Part shown: in pieces, positions 57,600 to 64,000 of the stretch
Layout: every line of letters starts with the position of its first letter
How positions within the stretch are numbered: the first letter of the stretch is position 1
Assembly (NCBI RefSeq): GCF_011397635.1
Contig: NC_064762.1
Span: 23,461,479 to 23,525,478 of the forward strand
Length of the DNA stretch: 64,000 nucleotides
Reading direction: 5' to 3'
DNA from: Epinephelus fuscoguttatus
Lineage: Eukaryota; Chordata; Actinopteri; Perciformes; Serranidae
Program-made: the position numbers and the translations under genes
The notes under the pieces: model-generated
Seen by the model: only the letters and a program-made list of their open reading frames with translations
The model's database searches: none
Told to the model about the DNA's origin: nothing

Positions 57600-58418
57600 A
57601 ATCCCATCTTAAAGGTCCAGTTTATAGGATTTAGTGGCATCTAGTAGTGAAGCTGTAGAACTGCAACTCCAGTGTGTCGCGCCTGGTCTCACTCCGAAGT
57701 CCTCAAAATCCAGTGCTTTGGCAGTGACTTGCGAAGTCAGACACTGATGAAAAAAGTCATCCTTTAATGTTGGCATGAAACAGTCAGTCGCCGTAACAGT
57801 TTAACAGCGCTAGGTGGCATCAGGGGGAAACACAGCGGGATAAGAATAAAAGTTAAGGCAGCAAAAGCCCGAGTATGGCGGGGGGGAGAGGTGGTGGATG
57901 GGTCCAACAAACACTGACTTTCACCAGGGAGAGTGGTGATGTAGATTCTAAAGCCAAACCCTGTTCTTTTTTCCTAAGCCCAACCACATGTGTTACTTGG
58001 AGAAAAGAATAGTCAAATGCATGTGACATGTTGACACGGAGTCCCAGAACATCAATTACCAACTCACCCAGGGTACCTTTCACATTGCATCTGGACGTGG
58101 AAAGTCCATGACCAAACGTCTATATGTGACGAGACTGGAGTGAGAATGTGTTGAAGTGCCAAGCGTGAAAGAGATGGAAGAGAACTAGGGTGGAAAACAC
58201 GAATGGCCCTATCTAGAGCCAGTGTTTGGTTTGTCTGTTCAGGACTCAGTGATAGAGGACTCACTCCATATCTAGATAAACTGCTCATTTTAAGAAAACA
58301 AAAACACAACAGTCTTTTCTTTCAGGTGACTATAAACTAATGGAACCATAGTTTTGGATATTAAATACCATTTCTGCCAATAGAGGTCCCCAAATCCTAC
58401 ATACTTGACTTTTAAGTT
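57600..58418 (+). mobile_element. MITE split by another repeat insertion
   Basis: Left end TAAAGGTCCAGTTTATAGGA then TTTAGTGGCATCTAG at 57611; the interior resumes at about 58205 (TCTAGAGCCAGTGTTTGGTT) and the right end CAAATCCTACATACTTGACTTTTAA lies at 58388-58413. It is the same family as 16660-17158. Between them, about 57660-58195 is an unrelated repeat (second copy of the 53480-53990 type), so the MITE was hit after it inserted. Confidence 0.65.
57660..58195. repeat. Interspersed repeat, copy 2 of a pair, nested in a MITE
   Basis: Aligned in order with 53480-53990 (CCAAACCCTGTTCT, GTCCCAGAACATCAA, GGAAAGTCCATGACCAAACG, TGGAGTGAGAATGTG). The left side has GGTCTCACTCCGA, a partial complement of the right end. 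Confidence 0.55.
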
Positions 58419-58759
58419 CTGCCACACATCCCACATAAAACATTAAAAAATATAAATGTCAGTCTTTTTCAAAAGTCCTAGATGCCATAACAAAGTATAT
58501 GAGAGGTTGGCCTTGCTTAGCTGAACCCTTTCATGATAGATATAACTAAAGTCATAAAGTATTCAGAGACAAACGAATGCTGAGCTTGGTCTTTTAGTTG
58601 ACAATAAGAAATAATGCAGAATAACGTTGGCCTTATACTTCAATTGATATAACGCAATATGAAAATATAGAAAGGCTCTCTTCTCAGAAATAGTTTAATA
58701 TTTTGATGTGCAAGCATGTTTTTATCATCTTAGAAATATTTCAACAATACCATCCATTT

Positions 58760-59365
58760 GAACTTTTAAAGACACAGGGACAATTTTACACACCTTTATG
58801 TCATCACGTCTGGATTACTGCAACAGCCTCTTTCCTTACCTGAACCATAAAGCTATTAATCGCCTCAGACTGTACAGAATTCAGCTGGAGGGCTTTTAAC
58901 CAGTCCCAGGAGACGTGATCACATCACTCCAGTTTTAGCCTCTTTACGCCGGCTCCCAGTATATTTCGGAATATACTTAAAAGATTTTACAGATTACTTT
59001 TAAGATTCTTCATGCTCTCTCTTCCAGCTCTTTGAGGTCCTCGGGCAATCTGTTCCAGAAGCCCTGCTGAAAACTAAAGGGGGACAGAGAGTTTGCTGTC
59101 AGGGAACGATCTGCCTAGGGAAATCAGGTCAGCCGAGTCAGTGATCTCTTTTAAGTCCCATCTTAAAACATATTTTTATTGGAGAGCCTTTCCTGATTTT
59201 ACATAAGTTTTAAGTTAATTTAAATCATCTTTTATTTCATCATTTTTTATACACTAACGTGCTTTTATCAATTATTTTAAAAGTTGTTGTTTTCATGTCT
59301 TGTCTGTTTTATTCAGACATGTAAAGTAGTTGTAACTCTGTTTTGAAAAGCGCTTTATAAATAAA
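58760..59365 (+). mobile_element. 5'-truncated L2-type LINE
   Basis: The plus strand encodes SRLDYCNSL-like sequence (SGLLQQPLSLPE in frame 0, TRLDYCNSLFPYLNHKAINR in the coding frame), then SSSSLRSSGNLFQKP and the VSRVSDLF / IFLLESLS region, matching the end of L2/CR1-type ORF2. Several stops and frameshifts are present. The tail is AAAGCGCTTTATAAATAAAG. Confidence 0.7.
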
Positions 59366-59731
59366 GAATATTACTCATTCATTCATTTCCGTTACTCCTT
59401 ATCCTGTTGGGGGTCGCAGGGGGGCTGGAGCCTATCCCAGCTGACAGGGTACACCCTGGACAGGTCACCAGACTATCACAGGGCTGACACATAGACACAG
59501 ACAACCATTCACACTCACATTCACACCTACAGACAATTTAGAGTCACCAATTAACCTGGATGTCTTTGGACTGTGGGAGGAAACCGGAGTACCCAGAGAA
59601 AACCCACGCTGACGTGGGGAGAACACGCAAACTCCACACTGAAAGGCTGCCTCCCAGGATCGAACCAGGAACCCTCTTGCTGAGAGGTGACAGTGCTAAC
59701 CACTATATCACCATGCCGCCCAACGAATATT
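59366..59731 (-). mobile_element. tRNA-derived SINE, complete, minus strand
   Basis: Element 59724-59373. Read on the minus strand it starts GGCGGCATGGTGATATAGTG then GTTAGCACTGTCACC (A box), has the B box GGTTCGATCCT near 59660, passes the body GTGGGTTTTCTCTGGGTACT, and ends in an AAGGAGTAACGG tail with TGAA repeats. A 7-bp TSD GAATATT lies at 59366-59372 and 59725-59731. It sits against the end of the LINE. Parent of the headless copies at 9886 and 16351. Confidence 0.82.
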
Positions 59732-59759
59732 GCTTTCTTTCCAAGAGTGAGATGAAGGG

Positions 59760-60860
59760 ATGAAAATACATCTCATTAACTATGGAGCTTTAGCCAGTTA
59801 GCTTGACTAGCTATTTTAAGTATGGCTCTCTCTTAAAGCGACACTTTTATGCTTTTCTTTGTTTAAGTTAAAATGCTATTAATAAGCTGATGGACTGAAT
59901 GCTGTCTGTCTTCCCCACGATCCCCCGACTGACGTAACCACTTGCCTAACCTCTGAAACATTAACGTTATCTTCCCTGTGCGTTTCCACTTACTAGTAAC
60001 GTTAACGCTACTATCTAACGTTAGCACTGTAACCTTATTCTAAAACTCATCAGTCATCACTGACTCTGGTTGAGTTTTAAAACTCCGCGTCAAACTCCTG
60101 CGTTTGACTGTCTTGGTTGTAACGTTACACTCGGTCTCCTCTCCCGTGTATCTTCTGTTACCTTGCCAATAGACGTAATGAGGACGTAATTGGAGGGGGG
60201 AGTAGGCCTTTGGTGGGAGGTGGAGTTGCAGGAGGCATTTTTTTCTAAGTACTGTGTGAAATGCAAGAAAGGTGAGAGTAGCTTTAAATAATTGTAAATT
60301 ATTATCTTTTAGACTGTGGAGGTTACTAATTTATTTTATTTCTTGTGTTACTGTGAAGCACGTTGTAGCTTTGTCAAGTTAAAGTACAATATAAATAAAG
60401 TTATTATCATCAATATTAAATAATAAGGAAATTTTAGAAAAGTGACAGAGTTGAGGATAGGAAAATTGTGTTAATTGTGTTTGTTTTTTAAGGTTAACCC
60501 ATGTTTATGTCTGAAGTAAGCTAATAAAGGTGCAGTAATGTAATATTTATATTTGATTTACAGCTTTTATAAACTAGATAAGGAACTTTTTATTTTTTAT
60601 TGCAAGAGCCACGTTTATTATTAGGCTATTCACCATAATTGACATACACATTACAGTTATTTCTGTATTTTCACTTTGCATTATGTCCATTATTCTTATT
60701 TAATGTAAAGTGGCATCTATGAAAATGACAGATTTTACTTTTTAATACTTTATGTTTATGTTGGGCTGTTAAAGTTATGTGTAACGTTATATCTGTTTAT
60801 TATTATTATTATTATTATTATTATATCAGTACATGTAGGCTACTGTAGGTGCAGACTTTG
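59760..60860. other. Non-coding stretch with (TTA)n
   Basis: AT-rich; 60798-60824 is a (TTA)n microsatellite. AACGTTA motifs near 59960-60120 are teleost-typical non-coding sequence. No gene recognised. Confidence 0.45.
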
Positions 60861-61184
60861 TAGAAAAATGGCGTCTGATATTGGCTGCCTTCATAAGCGG
60901 AGCTGTGCCATCAGTGACCACAACAACATCAGTGCATTGTAATTCATCTCCAGAGAATGAAGTCTGCCGCTGCATCAGGACTTGCGTCGGACAAGAAAAC
61001 ACATCCAAGCCGCCGTCATCATGGGAAACTACGGCCGCTCTGCTGCAGATGTTTCTAACGAACAGGGCAATGAAGCTTTTCACGGATACCAGGAGACATG
61101 ATCGCCTCTCACCTATTTACCGCCCGTTTACTATCGAGGAAGAAGTGACCTTCTCTGAGGAGGAAGATGTCAGCGCTGAAAAAG
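60860..61184 (+). other. Candidate 5' exon of an unidentified gene
   Basis: Locally GC- and CpG-raised block with a long open frame from an ATG at 60881 to a good donor AAAAAG|GTAGGAGG at 61184/61185. The frame ends with FLTNRAMKLFTDTRRHDRLS then PIYRPFTIEEEVTFSEEEDV. The last part, basic then acidic, looks protein-like, but I do not recognise it. A second possible exon (61723-61777, acceptor CTGTCACAG, donor ACTCAG|GTAAGA) would read only a few codons before a stop in this frame. The upstream ATG at 60868 gives a short frame only. It could be a 5' UTR with uORFs, or the start of a gene beyond the window. Confidence 0.3.
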
Positions 61185-61640
61185 GTAGGAGGAAGCGTGC
61201 ACGGCGTCGTGTTTGTGCATGATCCGAGTCTGCAGCGAAGCCTGTTGTTGTTATTGACTGTCAAGAGCACCTACATGAGGTCTGATGGAGATGGAGGTCC
61301 TTTTTTTTCTTGACCAGGTGAAGCCGTGTGTGTCGCACCTGCTCACACTCAAAGTGTAAATGTGAGAAAGTTGTGCGGCGCATGGATGAGTCACTAAATG
61401 ATTATTTCACACACGTCGGGGTGTCTCCTGCACCGATCAATCAATAGCTGAATGATGCATGACGTGTGGGTGAGATGTTGTGATACATGTGTTTGGAGGT
61501 GGAGGTGGAGGGAGGGGTGGAGGTGCCATTGAAGCCACTGTGAATGGATGGAGGGGACCCACAGCTTCTCCCTCAAGTTTCTGGTGTCTGTGAATGCCCA
61601 CACGTTCCCATTGTGCTGTTCCCCTCCATTCAGTCAGTGT

Positions 61641-61662
61641 ATGTGTGTGTGTGTGTGTGTGT
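61641..61662. repeat. (TG)n microsatellite
   Basis: About 11 TG units. Confidence 0.9.
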
Positions 61663-61722
61663 GCCTGGAGTGACTCAGCTGTATTGTACTATATCTGTCA
61701 TCCATCTTTTCATCTGTCACAG

Positions 61723-61777
61723 GTGTTACCATGGCTACTACAGACTCACTGCTGTCTTTTCTTTGAGAAGGACTCAG
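61723..61777 (+). other. Candidate small exon
   Basis: 55 bp bounded by acceptor TCATCTGTCACAG and donor ACTCAG|GTAAGAG. Contains an ATG (ACCATGGCT) with a 12-codon frame. Called on splice signals alone. Confidence 0.25.
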
Positions 61778-62029
61778 GTAAGAGGTGGGAGGGGTGATTA
61801 AGTCAAACATAATAAGGAGATGCCATTTAAGTTTAATAGGCAGCTTCATCTACCTCTTTTTTAACATTTATTATAATGGATTATAGTAGTAGAGTCTGAA
61901 GGAATGATAGTGTTGTGTTGGCAGCTTCTTTGCTGTTTTCATTCGATGAGTTTTCACTAGTATGACTGGACCATTGTGGCCTGGTGTAGTTGGTGTTTGT
62001 AATAGTATAAACTTTACCCACACACTATA

Positions 62030-62335
62030 AAGGATAAGTCTGGTGATACTCTATAGTTTTCAGATTGTAAAAATCACATTAAAAGAGCAGATTTGTTGTT
62101 TTAAGTTTTGCCTTTATAGCCAAACTGTGAAACACCTTACTGCTATGTGCCATAGACCTCCATTTTTGACCAGAAATGATTAGAAACCCATCAGTGAGCC
62201 ACACTACTGGATTGTGTGACACGTTCCTTCATTATCAAAAACACAGGTTCTGCAAAAGGCGACTTTTTTTTTTTTTTTTTACCATGTTTCAAGTTCATAA
62301 ACCACTTAGACCATTTAGACCTGTGTAATATACCC
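62030..62335. mobile_element. Probable MITE fragment
   Basis: ATAAAGGATAAGTCTGGTGA start and an interior with CATAGACCTCCATTTTTGAC, GTGAGCCACACTACTGGATT and a poly-T tract. Reminiscent of a common teleost MITE whose ends cannot be placed. Confidence 0.4.
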
Positions 62336-62429
62336 AGTAGTAAAATAAATAAATAAATAAAAATTTCACACCGGTTTAGGCCATCATACCTGTATATCGA
62401 ATTTTACCACTAGATGTTGCACTTGACTC

Positions 62430-62890
62430 AGCAGTAGAGTTCTCAATCTCAACCCAACTCTGCCAGGTCTCAAAAACCCAACAGGTTGGACCACGTTTGG
62501 GCCAAAAATTTACGCTGATTGGCTGGGTTGGGTAGGGCTCAGGCTGTGTGAAAAAAAAGTTATGATTATTTTTAAAATAAATAAATAAAAAAAGATTAAA
62601 AACTAAGCACTCTGCTAGAAGCTTCCTCATGGCGGAGCAAGGAGCTTCTCAGGCAGGGAAATACATTGTGCAGAGTCTGTGATCCACCGAGCCGGTCCAT
62701 TTTCCGCTGGAAATGCGTGTGGCTTGCGCCGTCACACAGCCAGTGTGTCCCGGATGTTAGAAGCCTACTAGTGCTTTTTGGGGAGGCTGGGCTTGATCGG
62801 GCTCGGGCTCAGTATTTCATGTGAAGATACTGAACAGGCCAGATTCGGGCTTCAACTCAGGTGGGTCAGTTTAGTTTGGGTTGTTAGTGA
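62430..62890. mobile_element. hAT-like non-autonomous remnant
   Basis: AACCCAACTCTGCCAGGTCT, GGGTTGGGTAGGGCTCAGGC and GATCGGGCTCGGGCTCAG echo the GAGCCCG-rich end of the hAT piece at 8466. A short ATG frame MAEQGASQAGKYIVQSL starts at 62631. No transposase core. Confidence 0.45.
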
Positions 62891-63206
62891 ATGTGACTGA
62901 GTGGAATAGCAAACAAGCGTCTGACTATCTGTTGCACCAAGCTTCAGAGGTCTCAGTCCACACTGAATAAAATGAATAAACACTTCTGCTACGTCATATA
63001 AACATACCACATACCTATCAGCTGTGTGCTCGAGATCATACTGGAGATGTTACTGCATAAATGATGGAGGAGTACTGGCTATATTCTCTTGTTTGAACTT
63101 TGTAAACCAAAAACACACATTTTATATTGTGATATTTACTGGAAATTATGTACAATATAGCCATTAGCAGGTTGTTTTTATCGATAACACTCATAGATAA
63201 ATTTAC

Positions 63207-63329
63207 CTATTTAATGTGGACAAAATGAACAGAAACAGACATGTTTCAGCGACAAAGCCATCATCAGCATCATCAGGCTTCGTAGCTGAAACGCTTCCAT
63301 TTCTGTTCATTTTGCCCACATTAAATAAA
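63207..63329. repeat. Inverted repeat (hairpin-forming), 49-bp arms
   Basis: Left arm starts TTAATGTGGACAAAATGAAC, right arm ends GTTCATTTTGCCCACATTAA; 41 of 49 bases pair, around a 16-bp loop rich in ATCATC. GCTGAAAC occurs next to TGATGA sequence in the arms. Terminal repeats of Penelope-like elements and related hammerhead-bearing repeats have similar TGATGA...GAAAC text, but no full ribozyme fold was recognised. Confidence 0.6.
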
Positions 63330-64000
63330 TAAATTTATCTGTGCCAGTGTTTCCTTTGTTTTTTATCATTGCCACAACGGTGCATCTCTATTTTTGTTTA
63401 AGATTTTGGAGTTGTGCGCATTGCTTTTTTATTCATTATGTTATTAACGATGGTCATTTACCAGAAACTTTAAGCTCCCTGGTGATCTCCCTTCAGCCAG
63501 CTGCTACCTTATTTTGTTTTTTTTTTATAGTGAAAGAGGAGGTATGCTGTAGATAAAACCTCATTTTAACCTTCTGAATCAGACATTCCTTGTCCACTGT
63601 GGCACTTTCAAGGTGAGAGACAGGAATAAATAGAAACAGCGGCCTGACAAAAGTTCAGCCCAGAATGACGCGCCGCATCGCTTGCAGCCAGCGAGGACAA
63701 CTCTTTGGTCTGCATCAAATTCAAAATGTTACCATATTGGCAACATACACCTGACTTCCCCACTTCGACCTCTACTAAACTTTGATCCCCTTCATTCGAC
63801 CTCAATGCCAGTTCAGTCAGTGTGCATGAAGTCAAACCAGTTTAGTCTTGTACAGGGGACCAGACACAATGAGCCAAACAGCATTGGAAAACCGGAACCT
63901 TGAAGTCATGGACAATGCTGAATGCTGAATGATATACCTAGCATACGAGACAATAATATCAAAGACGAACCTAACTTGAGCCTAGTCAAAGAATAATTCA
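63330..64000. other. Window end, nothing firmly recognised
   Basis: Contains an open frame at 63682-63903 (TTLWSASNSKCYHIGNIHLT start) without family similarity. Could be intron sequence of a gene that begins near 60.9 kb. Confidence 0.3.

Noticed and set aside
59640-59724. A genuine tRNA gene on the minus strand (A and B boxes present)
   Set aside because: The tRNA-like head continues into a SINE body and tail with a target duplication, and the cloverleaf is degenerate.

Overview
This window is nuclear DNA from a teleost fish, probably a spiny-rayed (percomorph) lineage. The genes are vertebrate orthologues split by short GT-AG introns. The spaces between them hold typical teleost repeats: TTAA-flanked MITEs, hAT elements, tRNA-derived SINEs, RTE/Rex-, L2- and L1-type LINE tails, a Penelope-like element and CA/TA microsatellites. 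No prokaryotic features (operons, Shine-Dalgarno sites, CRISPR) are present. All gene models below were built by reading exons and splice sites by eye.

Layout. 1-3960: two diverged AT-rich satellite arrays (36-38 bp units) in opposite orientation, split by a solo LTR. 4910-7956 (-): an apparently intact six-exon cytosolic sulfotransferase, SULT3-like. 8000-14880: a repeat block with a hAT remnant, MITE and SINE pieces and a broken Penelope-like element. 14919-17533 (-): a decayed second copy of the sulfotransferase that has lost exons 3-4. 18817-26452 (+): ppp1cb, eight coding exons, 327 aa, with a hAT element carrying its 8-bp target duplication in intron 5 and a TTAA MITE in the 3' UTR. 29275-34572 (-): bpnt1, eight coding exons, 309 aa. 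36555-37805 (-): saysd1, two exons, 172 aa. 40145-41176 (+): grcc10 (C12orf57 orthologue), 122 aa, head-to-head with saysd1. 42343-51109 (-): an eleven-exon cytospin-like gene (585 aa, coiled coil plus C-terminal CH domain), tail-to-tail with grcc10. 52-60 kb: a transposon graveyard (L1-, RTE/Rex3- and L2-type LINE tails, a tRNA SINE, nested MITEs). 60.8-64 kb: a candidate unidentified 5' exon, another hAT-like remnant and a 49-bp-arm inverted repeat.

Functional links. Sulfotransferases use PAPS and release 3'-phosphoadenosine 5'-phosphate (PAP); BPNT1 hydrolyses PAP to AMP. Both enzymes of this small cycle lie within about 25 kb, which may be chance. PPP1CB is a PP1 catalytic subunit, SAYSD1 is an ER membrane protein, grcc10 is a small conserved vertebrate protein and the cytospin-like protein is probably cytoskeletal. 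I see no operon-like coordination beyond shared promoters and abutting 3' ends.

I found no convincing new multi-gene system. The most unusual items are a 652-bp element with 42-bp inverted ends and a perfect 21-bp target duplication that carries a restriction-like-endonuclease ORF (39191-39883), an interspersed repeat family carrying perfect nuclear-receptor binding motifs (an ERE and a DR1), the inverted satellite with a four-monomer higher-order repeat, and the SULT gene/pseudogene pair.
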